From: DATEOR01 sp035273885
GTDB taxonomy: Bacteria > Actinomycetota > Thermoleophilia > Gaiellales > Gaiellaceae
Length of the DNA: 20,399 nt
NCBI GenBank assembly: GCA_035273885.1
Contig: DATEOR010000008.1
Span: 1-20,399, forward strand
Direction: 5' to 3'
Below are positions 14,105 to 20,399 of the stretch, piece after piece. The stretch's first letter is position 1; every line of letters begins with the position of its first letter. A program made the translations under genes and the position numbers. The notes under the pieces are model-generated. The model had not been told where the DNA came from, did no database searches, and saw nothing but the letters and a program-made list of their open reading frames with translations.

Positions 14105-15286
14105 ATGCACGGATCGCCGATGCGCGATCCCCCGGATGCCGGAGCGCGGCGCGCGCGAAACGCTTTCCTCGTGACGTTCGCGGGCCTGATCGTGAAGAAC
14201 CTCGCGCGGCAGCGCGTGCGCACGCTGCTCACGATGCTGGGGATCGCCGTCGGGATCACGACCGTGGTCGCTCTCGGCGCGGTCACAGCGGGGCTGCGTG
14301 CCTCCTCGAGCTCGTTCGTGCACGCCGGCCAGGCGGACTTTCTCGTCGCGCAGAAGGGAGCATCGGACCTCACCTTCAGCACCCTCGACGAGAGCGTCGC
14401 GGCCCAGATCGCGGCACGGCCCGACGTCGGCCGTGCGACAGCCGTCTTCCTGCACGTGGCCGACACTCCCGACAACCCGTACTTCTTCCTGCTCGGCTAC
14501 GAGCCTTCGGCCCTTGCGGCCGAGCCCCTGCACATCCTGGCCGGCTCACGCCTTTCGCCCGGGGGCTCCGACGAGATCATGCTTGGGAAGGGAGGTGCCG
14601 ACGCGCTCGGCAAGCGTGTCGGAGACACGGTCGAGCTCGAAGGACGGACGTTCCGGGTAGTCGGCATCTACGCCGCCGGCGACGACTGGCGCGACGCAGG
14701 GGCGATCGTTCCGCTCTCGACCGTGCAGGACATCGCCCGCAAGCCCGGGGTCGTCACCGGGGTCCACGTCACGGCCGCTCCGGGCCGCGACCCGGCAGAG
14801 GTGGCCGCTGCGATCGAGCAGGCCCTTCCCGAGGCCGCGACGATCGCGAGCACCGACGACTACGGGAAAGTGGACCAGGGCTTCAAGGTCCTCGACGCGG
14901 CCAATCTCGCGATCTCGCTCCTCGCCGTCGGGATCGGCGCGATCGGCGTCATGAACACGATGATCATGTCCGTCTTCGAACGCACCCGGGAGATCGGGAT
15001 CCTGCGAGCAGTGGGGTGGCGCGGTTCGCGGGTGGTGGGCATGATCGTGATCGAGTCGGCTTTCCTCTGCCTGATCGCGGCCGTCTTCGGCGTCGCGTTC
15101 GGCGTGCTCGCGAGCCGGGCGGTCCTGCTCGTCCCGGCCGTGTCGTCCTTCCTCAACCCTGCCTACGAGCCCGCCGTGTTCATCCGGGCACTCCTCGTCG
15201 GGATCGTCGTCGCGTTCATCGGGGCCCTCTATCCGGCGATTCGCGCCGCCCGCCTCTCTCCCATGGAGGCGCTGCGCCATGAGTGA
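14105..15286 (+). CDS. ABC transporter permease, FtsX/MacB type
   Basis: 393 residues. A basic N-terminus leads to TM1 (about residues 41-62, LLTMLGIAVGITTVVALGAV), then a large extracytoplasmic MacB-type periplasmic core domain (about 65-265), then three C-terminal helices beginning near LLAVGIGAIGVMNTMIM with the conserved ERTREIGILRAVG coupling segment and ending AARLSPMEALRHE. This is the type VII (mechanotransmission) transporter layout used for lipoprotein or peptide extrusion or for activating cell-wall enzymes, rather than simple import. ATG 14105 has GGAGGGG 9 nt upstream; ATG 14120 is an in-frame alternative. It overlaps the ATPase gene by 8 bp. No adaptor (MacA-like) gene is adjacent in the window. 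Confidence 0.92.
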   Translation: MHGSPMRDPPDAGARRARNAFLVTFAGLIVKNLARQRVRTLLTMLGIAVGITTVVALGAVTAGLRASSSSFVHAGQADFLVAQKGASDLTFSTLDESVAAQIAARPDVGRATAVFLHVADTPDNPYFFLLGYEPSALAAEPLHILAGSRLSPGGSDEIMLGKGGADALGKRVGDTVELEGRTFRVVGIYAAGDDWRDAGAIVPLSTVQDIARKPGVVTGVHVTAAPGRDPAEVAAAIEQALPEAATIASTDDYGKVDQGFKVLDAANLAISLLAVGIGAIGVMNTMIMSVFERTREIGILRAVGWRGSRVVGMIVIESAFLCLIAAVFGVAFGVLASRAVLLVPAVSSFLNPAYEPAVFIRALLVGIVVAFIGALYPAIRAARLSPMEALRHE

Positions 15287-15983
15287 GCCGCTGATCGAGG
15301 TCTGTCGGGTCGAAAAGAGCTTCGAGGAGGGCCGCATCAACGCCCTGCGCGGCATGGACCTGTCCGTGGAACGAGGGGAGTTCGTGGCCATCGTCGGCCC
15401 TTCGGGCTGTGGGAAGTCGACGCTCCTCCACCTGATCGCGGCGCTCGACGCGCCCGATGCGGGGACCATCCGGGTGGGCGACCACGACCTGGATTCGGGC
15501 CGCGACCTGAGCCACTACCGCGCCCGGCACATCGGCATGGTCTTCCAGCTGCACAACCTGCTTCCCTCGCTGACGGCCCTCGAGAACGTCGAGGTGCCGA
15601 TGTTCGAGCTCGATGCCGGCCGGCGGGAGCGCCAGAGCCGTGCGCGGCGGCTGCTCGAGCTCGTCGGCCTTTCGGAGCGGGAGGGCAACCGCCCGCCCGA
15701 GCTTTCGGGCGGCGAGCGACAGAGAGTCGCGATCGCACGCGCCCTGGCCAACGACCCGCCCATCCTGCTCGCAGACGAGCCGACGGGCAGCCTCGACTCG
15801 GAGGCCGGCGAGAGCGTGCTCGACCTCCTCGAGGCGCTGCGCCGCGACCGCGGCCTCACGATCGTCCTCGTCACGCACGACTCGGAGGTTGCCTCCCGTG
15901 CCGACCGGATCGTCCGGATGCGTGACGGGCGGGCCGTCGTGACGGAGCGTTCGCTCAGCCTCGTGCCGATCCAGGCGCCCTAG
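15279..15983 (+). CDS. ABC transporter ATP-binding protein, LolD/MacB type
   Basis: 234 residues and complete: Walker A GPSGCGKST (40-48), Q-loop VFQLHNLLPSLTALENV, signature LSGGERQRVAIARAL, Walker B ILLADEPTG, D-loop SLDS and H-loop LVTHD. Sequence and length match the LolD/MacB/FtsE subgroup. The ATG lies inside the permease gene (ATGAGTGA overlap, 8 bp), so translation is coupled and the two proteins form one transporter. The 3' end lies 7 nt from the convergent oxidoreductase gene, and no hairpin is evident between them. Confidence 0.95.
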   Translation: MSEPLIEVCRVEKSFEEGRINALRGMDLSVERGEFVAIVGPSGCGKSTLLHLIAALDAPDAGTIRVGDHDLDSGRDLSHYRARHIGMVFQLHNLLPSLTALENVEVPMFELDAGRRERQSRARRLLELVGLSEREGNRPPELSGGERQRVAIARALANDPPILLADEPTGSLDSEAGESVLDLLEALRRDRGLTIVLVTHDSEVASRADRIVRMRDGRAVVTERSLSLVPIQAP

Positions 15984-15990
15984 AACGCGC

Positions 15991-17205
15991 CTACCAGTCG
16001 ATCTCGTGAAGAACGGCCTCGTCGATCTCGACGCGGAGAACGTCCTCGTCTGCTTCCGGGTGCACCTCCGCGACTCCGAGGTCTGCGAGGAACGGGCTGA
16101 GGTACCGGCCCACGATCTTGCCCGCGGGCCACCAGAGCGCCTCGTCGGAGACCACGGATGTATCGCCGGCCCCACCGGCGAGCTCGACGTACATCGACGT
16201 CGGCTGCTTGCCGCCCAGGAGCAGGGCGCGAAGGACAGGCCGGAACGGTTGGGGCTCGAGCCCGGCGCCGGCCATACGCGCGATCGAGGTTGCGGCGGCG
16301 TCGGCCTGAGCTGCCGCGATTCCGCCTTGCTTGATGGGAAAGGTCGTGCCGTCACCCGCGGCGAAGACGGCCTCCCGCTCGCGCACGCGCCCGTACTCGT
16401 CCACGGGGATGAAGCCGTTCTGGTCGGCAGGAAGACCGTCGATCGCAGGGCCCGCGAGCCGTGGGCCCGCGACCACGACATCGGCCGGAACGGTCCCTTC
16501 CGGCACGCAGGTCAGGCTTCCCTGCGCAAACGCAGCCGGGTATCTGCTGCACCGGACCTCGATCCCCCTCTCGTCGAGGAGCGATTGCACGGCCGCGCTG
16601 GCGCGCGTACCGAAAAGAGCCAGAGGCGAGGGCTCCGAGGTCACGACGCAGACGCTGACGTCGACGCCGCGCTCCTCGATTTCCTGCGCGCTGAGGAGGG
16701 CGAGCTCGTAGAGCGGCAGCGGCCACACGGGCCCGGACGGAATCGCGAAGACGAGCCGTGCCGTCCGGCGGCCTTCGAGCTCGTCGAGGAGTGCACGAAA
16801 CGGCTCGGTGTCCGCCGGCCCGCGGAACGTCAAAGCTCCTGACACCGCTTGCCGGGGTCGCGCGCCGGAGGCGATCAGCAGCGCGTCGTATTCGATGCTG
16901 AGGCCCGACGTGAAATGTGCTTCCCGACGGCTCGAGTCGACAGCACTGAGGAAGCCGACGGAGAAATCGGCTCCGGCGATCCGCGCGAGGTCGTCGAGCT
17001 CCCAGCGGCGCACCTTGCCGAGCCCGAAGGGCTCCGCGACGGCCAGCGGCCGGTAGTAGAAGTGACGCTCCGCGCTGACGAGCTCGGTGTCGAGAACGTC
17101 CCCCGCGATCGCACGCAGCGCGAGCATGGCCTCGAGACCCGCGACACCGCCACCGACGATCAGTGCCTTGAAGCTGTGGTGCGCGGGGGCTGCTGTCCGT
17201 GTCAT
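15991..17205 (-). CDS. FAD-dependent pyridine nucleotide-disulfide-type oxidoreductase (SQR/NDH-2-like)
   Basis: 404 residues from ATG 17205. N-terminal dinucleotide fold KALIVGGGVAGLEA (GGGVAG at 18-23), then EHFYY-like RHFYYRPLAV, a second strand LLIASGARP, and the FAD-ribityl motif VFAAGDGTTF (from residue 280, Asp285) followed by KQGGIAAAQADAAATSIA. The order and length match the sulfide:quinone reductase/type II NADH dehydrogenase group. The few cysteines (in VCVVTSE, VRCSRY, LTCVPE) do not form the paired redox Cys of true SQR, so the electron donor is unknown. The C-terminus lacks a clear membrane helix. An AAAGGG lies 8 nt before the ATG; a longer version from GTG/ATG codons upstream (to 17292) lacks a family-like extension. 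Divergent from greA. Confidence 0.82.
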   Translation of the reverse strand: MTRTAAPAHHSFKALIVGGGVAGLEAMLALRAIAGDVLDTELVSAERHFYYRPLAVAEPFGLGKVRRWELDDLARIAGADFSVGFLSAVDSSRREAHFTSGLSIEYDALLIASGARPRQAVSGALTFRGPADTEPFRALLDELEGRRTARLVFAIPSGPVWPLPLYELALLSAQEIEERGVDVSVCVVTSEPSPLALFGTRASAAVQSLLDERGIEVRCSRYPAAFAQGSLTCVPEGTVPADVVVAGPRLAGPAIDGLPADQNGFIPVDEYGRVREREAVFAAGDGTTFPIKQGGIAAAQADAAATSIARMAGAGLEPQPFRPVLRALLLGGKQPTSMYVELAGGAGDTSVVSDEALWWPAGKIVGRYLSPFLADLGVAEVHPEADEDVLRVEIDEAVLHEIDW

Positions 17206-17282
17206 CGAGGCGACCCTTTCGCCCTTGTCGCGGTGCGGGGTCGATGCGCGTGCCTCTACCTTCGCAGGGCCGGGGACGACGA

Positions 17283-17311
17283 GCATCCGCAATCCACCGC
17301 CGACCGGATGC
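17283..17311. repeat. Inverted repeat in the divergent oxidoreductase/greA region
   Basis: GCATCC (17283-17288) and GGATGC (17306-17311) with a 17-nt spacer, in the 161-bp gap between the oxidoreductase start (17205) and greA (17367). It could be an operator; no regulator is identified. The rest of this gap shows only a weak GATAAA (17314-17319) and the greA -10. Confidence 0.3.
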
Positions 17312-17351
17312 GGGATAAACCACCTTCGGGCCCGAGGGCGGGTCGAGCGGG

Positions 17352-17357
17352 TAGCGT
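17352..17357 (+). promoter_or_regulatory. -10 hexamer of greA (leaderless)
   Basis: TAGCGT ends 9 nt before GTG 17367; no Shine-Dalgarno is present between them. It has the TAnnnT form common to actinobacterial -10 elements. Confidence 0.45.
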
Positions 17358-17366
17358 GTCTCCGCC

Positions 17367-17822
17367 GTGACCGACAAGGCCGAGCACCTCACCCACGCGC
17401 AGAAGACTCAGCTGGAGGCCGAGCTCGCCGAGCTCGAGGGCCCGAAGCGCGCCGAGATCGTCGACGCGATCAAGACCGCCCGTGGCTTCGGCGACCTCTC
17501 GGAGAACTTCGAGTACCACGCCGCGAAGAACGAGCAGGGCCTGCTCGAGCGCCGGATCACCATCCTCCGCGACCGCTTGCAGCGAGCCGTGTTGGTCGAC
17601 GAGAAGGCGGCCGCGGCGAGCTCCGAGGTAGCGGTCGGCTCACGCGTCTCGATCGAGCTCGATGACGGGGAGACGATGGAGGTCGAGATTTCCAGCGTGG
17701 GCGGCGTTTCGCCCGACTCGCCGCTCGGCAAGGCCCTCCTCGGCGCGAAGGTCGGCGACGAGGTCGTCGTCGCAGCGCCTCAGGGTGAGTGGCGAGCGAA
17801 GGTCCTGTCGGTCGGCCGCTGA
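17367..17822 (+). CDS. greA: Transcription elongation factor GreA
   Basis: 151 residues, close to the usual 155-160. It rescues backtracked RNA polymerase by stimulating cleavage of the nascent RNA through the secondary channel. The N-terminal coiled coil carries the acidic tip GDLSENFEYHAAKNEQ (Asp43, Glu46), which positions the catalytic Mg ion. The C-terminal FKBP-like domain shows VAVGSRVSIELDDGETMEVEI, SPDSPLGKALLGAKVGDEV and EWRAKVLSV. The start is GTG 17367 (MTDKAEHLTHAQKTQLEAEL), preceded at 9 nt by a -10-like TAGCGT. The monocistronic gene converges on the TPR-cyclase gene. Confidence 0.95.
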   Translation: MTDKAEHLTHAQKTQLEAELAELEGPKRAEIVDAIKTARGFGDLSENFEYHAAKNEQGLLERRITILRDRLQRAVLVDEKAAAASSEVAVGSRVSIELDDGETMEVEISSVGGVSPDSPLGKALLGAKVGDEVVVAAPQGEWRAKVLSVGR

Positions 17823-17843
17823 CTCAGCCGCTGGGCGGCTCAG
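17823..17843. terminator. Hairpin between convergent greA and TPR-cyclase genes
   Basis: CTCAGCCGC (17823-17831) pairs with GCGGCTCAG (17835-17843) around a TGG loop, with one internal C-C mismatch. It begins right after the greA stop and overlaps the stop codon of the TPR-cyclase gene (17840-17842), so it can act on both strands. Confidence 0.5.
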
Positions 17844-19768
17844 CGCCACTCGACGGCGGCGACCTCGACCGGCTCGCTGAAGCCCTTCAGCGTCTCCGGC
17901 CGCGCTTCCGACAGCCGGAAGCGGTTGGCCCCGTCGAGGCTGGCCTTGCTCACGAGGATCTCGCCGCCTCCGGCGAGCGCTCCTATGCGGGCGGCGACGT
18001 GCACGCCCTGGCCGCTGTAGTCGTCCTCCGTGTGGAAGGCCTTGCCGCTGTGGACGCCGATCCGCACGTCGGGCGCGATCGGCTCCTCGTCGAGCGCGCG
18101 CTGGATCGCGATCGCGGCATCCACCGCGCTCGTGGGTGATCCGAACGCGGCGAAGTAGCCGTCCCCCGTCTGCTTGATGACCTCGCCGCCGGCCTCTTCG
18201 ATCCGCTCGCGCAGCAGCTTGTCGTGCCACTTGAGGAGCTTCTGCCACTTGTCCTCGCCGAGGGCTTCGAGGAGCTTTGTCGAGTCGACGATGTCCGTGA
18301 AGACGAACGTCTTGGCGGCAACCGCTTCGCCGAGGAGCTCGGCCGCACGCTGGGCGTCCAGGACCGCTCCCAGCTTCTCGAACGCCGATTTCGCGGCAGC
18401 GAACTCGTCGCGCGCGCCGTCCTCGTCGCCCTCGCCGCGGTACACGAGCCCGAGGAGGAGCCGCGCCTGTGCCGTCTCGTAGGGAGCGCCGACCCGTTCC
18501 CATGTGGTCCGCGCCGCCTGCAGCGCCGAGGCCGCTCCTTCCCAGTCGCGCTCCGCAAGCCGGACCTGGCCGAGCGCGAGCTGTAGCGTGCCTTCCAGGT
18601 GCGGCGTGCGCCGGCCGTCCACCTTGTAGGTGTCCGCGATCTCCTCGAGCTGCGCGGCGGCGGTGCGGGCGCGAGCGAGCTCGCCGGCGGCCAGGGCGAT
18701 CTCGACCTGGGCGGGCAGTCTGCGCGCCCGACTCAGTGGATCGAGCTGGTCGCTCGAGAGCGCGCGGTTGATGGCTGCGGTGGCAGCATCGACCTTCCCC
18801 TGCGCGAGGCGGAGAAGCGCGACGCCGGGCTGGGCGCTGTGCCCGAGCTCGTTCGCCTTGCGATAGGCCTCCTCTGCGGCGGTGAAGTCGCCGCGTCGGC
18901 GGCGGATCTCCCCGATCTCGTAGAAGCCCCCGGCTGTCACGAACTTCTGGTAGCTCTCGAGCTCGTCGCACGCCTGGACAGCCTGTTCCTCCGCTCGCTC
19001 CCAGTCGCCCTGCAGGCGCATGATCTCCGCGCGGTGGATGCGGCAGGCGCCGGGGAAGCCGCTGACATCGAGCCTGTCGCACCAGCGGTTTGCCGCGGCG
19101 GTCCACTCTGCTGCGCGGCCGCAGTCGCCAAGGGTCTGGCAGGAGTGGATCGTGACGCAGTAGACCATCCCGGTCGCCATCGGCTCGAGCTCGCCGCTGA
19201 CGGCCGACGCGGTCGCCTCGTCGAGCAACGCAAGTCCCTCGTCCACCTGACCGGACATGACGAGGATCGTGCCCCTGAAGACGGTGGCCATCGCTTCGAG
19301 GCTCCGGTCGCCGAACTGCTTGCCGAGCTCCTGGGCGCGCGCCATGTGTGCCTCGGCGGCCTCGATCTGACCCATATCCATCGCGGCCGTCCCACGTGCC
19401 AGCTCGAGATGGCCGTGCTCGACGCCTTCGGGCTCGTCCGCCAGCAAGCTCTGTGCGCGTGATAGCCACCCACTCGCGACCGAGACCGCTCCCTTGGCCC
19501 CGTGGTCGAGCGAGAGCGAAATGGCGACGAGCGCGGCACGGCGCGGCTCACCAGAGGCGGCGTAGGCCACGTAGGCGCGCTCCCGAAAACCGAGCGCCTC
19601 CTCGAGCCGTCCCGTCCACCACGCCGCCTGAGCGAGGTGCTCGAGATCCTCCGCGCCGAGCGTCCCGTCCGCGTTCGCCTCGTGAAGAAGGTCGTACGCC
19701 TCGCGCCACGCGTGCTTGCGCGCGGCTTCTCGGCCAGCTTCGAGGGCGTCGTCCAGAACTTGGTTCAC
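17840..19768 (-). CDS. TPR sensor with C-terminal class III cyclase domain
   Basis: 642 residues from GTG 19768. Residues 1-480 are TPR-like helical repeats collinear with those of the LuxR regulator at 4401-6038 (YCVTI 203-207, LRLAQGK 319-325, APYETAQARLLLGLVY 428-443). Residues 487-642 are a class III cyclase domain: metal Asp492 (FTDIVDST) and Asp536 (QTGDGYFAAF), substrate Lys532 present, Arg594 present, but the canonical Asn is His590 (VHVAAR). Catalysis is thus plausible but not certain. No membrane segment is visible. The frame stays open upstream to 19936 but without domain-like sequence. The chosen GTG follows a TACAAT by 11 nt and gives an N-terminus (MNQVLDDALEAGREAA) that aligns with MDAERELERGRDAY of the LuxR paralogue. 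The hydrolase gene lies 35 bp upstream on the same strand. Confidence 0.88.
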   Translation of the reverse strand: MNQVLDDALEAGREAARKHAWREAYDLLHEANADGTLGAEDLEHLAQAAWWTGRLEEALGFRERAYVAYAASGEPRRAALVAISLSLDHGAKGAVSVASGWLSRAQSLLADEPEGVEHGHLELARGTAAMDMGQIEAAEAHMARAQELGKQFGDRSLEAMATVFRGTILVMSGQVDEGLALLDEATASAVSGELEPMATGMVYCVTIHSCQTLGDCGRAAEWTAAANRWCDRLDVSGFPGACRIHRAEIMRLQGDWERAEEQAVQACDELESYQKFVTAGGFYEIGEIRRRRGDFTAAEEAYRKANELGHSAQPGVALLRLAQGKVDAATAAINRALSSDQLDPLSRARRLPAQVEIALAAGELARARTAAAQLEEIADTYKVDGRRTPHLEGTLQLALGQVRLAERDWEGAASALQAARTTWERVGAPYETAQARLLLGLVYRGEGDEDGARDEFAAAKSAFEKLGAVLDAQRAAELLGEAVAAKTFVFTDIVDSTKLLEALGEDKWQKLLKWHDKLLRERIEEAGGEVIKQTGDGYFAAFGSPTSAVDAAIAIQRALDEEPIAPDVRIGVHSGKAFHTEDDYSGQGVHVAARIGALAGGGEILVSKASLDGANRFRLSEARPETLKGFSEPVEVAAVEWR

Positions 19769-19779
19769 GGGGTGCGCCA

Positions 19780-19785
19780 ATTGTA
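19780..19785 (-). promoter_or_regulatory. -10 hexamer of the TPR-cyclase gene
   Basis: Minus-strand TACAAT (5 of 6 matches to TATAAT) ends 11 nt before GTG 19768, in the 35-bp gap after the hydrolase stop. The -35 region is weak. The predicted leader is at most a few bases. Confidence 0.5.
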
Positions 19786-19803
19786 CGCCCCTGGATCCCG
19801 CGC

Positions 19804-20399
19804 CTAAGCGGAGGCGGGCGCCTTCGTGGCGAGCTCGCAGAGCAAATCTGCGAGGAGTTCCGGCGCTTCCAGCTGCGGCGTGTGGCCGGTCGGGATCGCG
19901 ATCGGCTCGACGCCGAAGATCCTGCGCGCCGACCACTCCATGCTCTCGCTCGTGAAGATCTCGTCTTCGGTGCCGTAGATGTAGGCGCTCGGGACGTCGG
20001 GCACGGACTCGAGCGGGAAGTCGCTGCCGCGGTCGGTGTCGGGCTTGAGGCGGGCCGCGGCCCAGCGGGCGGTCTGCTCGTCAAGTCGTCCGTAGAACCA
20101 CCCGACCGCCGCTTCCTCCAGGAGGTAGTCGCGGTCCTGGTCGTCATATGCGACAGCCTCGTCGACCCCGGCCCTCACCCGGTCGGGCATTCCCTCCGGA
20201 ATCTTCGCGAGCGGGGTTGCCGGAGCGATGTAGACGACGAGCTTCGGCGTGTGCTTCGCGGCGACCAGGGCCGCCCAGCGCCCGCCGCTCGAGTGACCGA
20301 CGAGCACGGTCTCCGCGATCCGATCTCGCAGCTCGGCCTCGAGCTTCTCGCCGTCCTCAACCCAGGTTCCGGGCTCGTCCACGCGGATCTCGGGCGTGA
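19804..20399 (-). CDS. Alpha/beta hydrolase, N-terminus cut by window edge
   Basis: The frame is open to the last base on the minus strand; the visible 197 codons follow an unseen N-terminal strand region. The nucleophile elbow is VGHSSGG, the late acid sits in YIYGTEDEIF, and the His in PTGHTPQLEAPELLADLL, giving a complete Ser-Asp-His triad. A lid region (PDRVRAGVDEAVAYDDQ to WFYGRLDEQTARWAAARL) lies between. The pattern matches small esterase/lipase-like or 'alpha/beta fold hydrolase' proteins with short lids; the substrate cannot be assigned. An internal GTG at 20382 precedes the elbow but is too late to be the true start. It is upstream of the TPR-cyclase gene on the same strand. Confidence 0.8.
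   Translation of the reverse strand, partial: TPEIRVDEPGTWVEDGEKLEAELRDRIAETVLVGHSSGGRWAALVAAKHTPKLVVYIAPATPLAKIPEGMPDRVRAGVDEAVAYDDQDRDYLLEEAAVGWFYGRLDEQTARWAAARLKPDTDRGSDFPLESVPDVPSAYIYGTEDEIFTSESMEWSARRIFGVEPIAIPTGHTPQLEAPELLADLLCELATKAPASA

Noticed and set aside
13682..14533. The open frame that would extend the stand-alone cyclase protein far upstream to 14533.
   Set aside because: It runs antiphase through the 4-TM gene and opposite the ABC permease. The sequence is Arg/Gly/His-rich with no domain pattern, and the cyclase domain already begins properly at 13681.
15216..16481. Long minus-strand frame opposite the ABC ATPase, reaching into the oxidoreductase.
   Set aside because: No domain pattern, and it conflicts with two clearly conserved genes.
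19769..19936. N-terminal extension of the TPR-cyclase protein into the hydrolase gene.
   Set aside because: It overlaps the hydrolase coding region, is Arg-rich and without domain features, while GTG 19768 has a -10 close by and aligns with the start of the LuxR paralogue.
1..20399. CRISPR arrays, tRNA/rRNA genes, insertion sequences, attachment sites or phage genes.
   Set aside because: No regularly spaced repeats, cloverleaf, transposase motif or phage-type gene was seen on either strand; only small repeats and hairpins are present.

Overview
The window is GC-rich, densely coded DNA that looks like the chromosome of an actinobacterium, most likely in or near the class Thermoleophilia. This placement is an inference. 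It rests on the vitamin B12-dependent ribonucleotide reductase with its C-terminal zinc ribbon, the many class III cyclase/TPR/STAND signalling proteins, the GTG and TTG starts, and -10-like hexamers that sit only 7-11 nt before several start codons (the leaderless arrangement common in Actinobacteria). I see no rRNA, tRNA, CRISPR array, insertion sequence, phage gene or plasmid gene. Both ends of the window cut genes.

Layout. 1-2550 is nrdJ, missing its 5' end. 2662-3939 is a secreted LCAT-family lipase/acyltransferase that faces a small ferredoxin-like protein (3995-4276, minus). 4401-7039 (minus) holds a translationally coupled pair, a Cys-rich zinc-ribbon protein and a DUF1232-like protein, followed by a TPR-LuxR regulator. 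7128-8867 carries a small unknown gene, a DUF899 thioredoxin-like protein, and a YjdF-like membrane protein that has no ordinary start codon at the proper end of its frame. 8884-11463 (minus) is a large cyclase-STAND ATPase-TPR protein, divergent from a membrane-anchored beta-propeller protein (11572-12582). Then come a CoA-binding protein (12690-13166) and, on the minus strand, a 4-TM protein coupled to a stand-alone cyclase domain (14049-13163). 14105-15983 is a MacB-type ABC permease/ATPase pair. 15991-17205 (minus) is an FAD-dependent oxidoreductase, divergent from greA (17367-17822). 17840-19768 (minus) is a TPR protein with a C-terminal cyclase domain, and 19804-20399 (minus) is an alpha/beta hydrolase cut by the window edge.

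The strongest theme is nucleotide-type signalling. Three class III cyclase-like domains occur in three architectures within about 7 kb (11.5-19.8 kb when the whole genes are counted from 8.9 kb), and each differs from the canonical active site in its own way. The most striking observation is that the TPR-LuxR regulator and the TPR-cyclase protein share a collinear sensor region of about 470 residues and differ only in the attached output: a DNA-binding HTH in one, a cyclase domain in the other. I see no obvious defence or biosynthetic cluster. Most genes are short independent units rather than one pathway.
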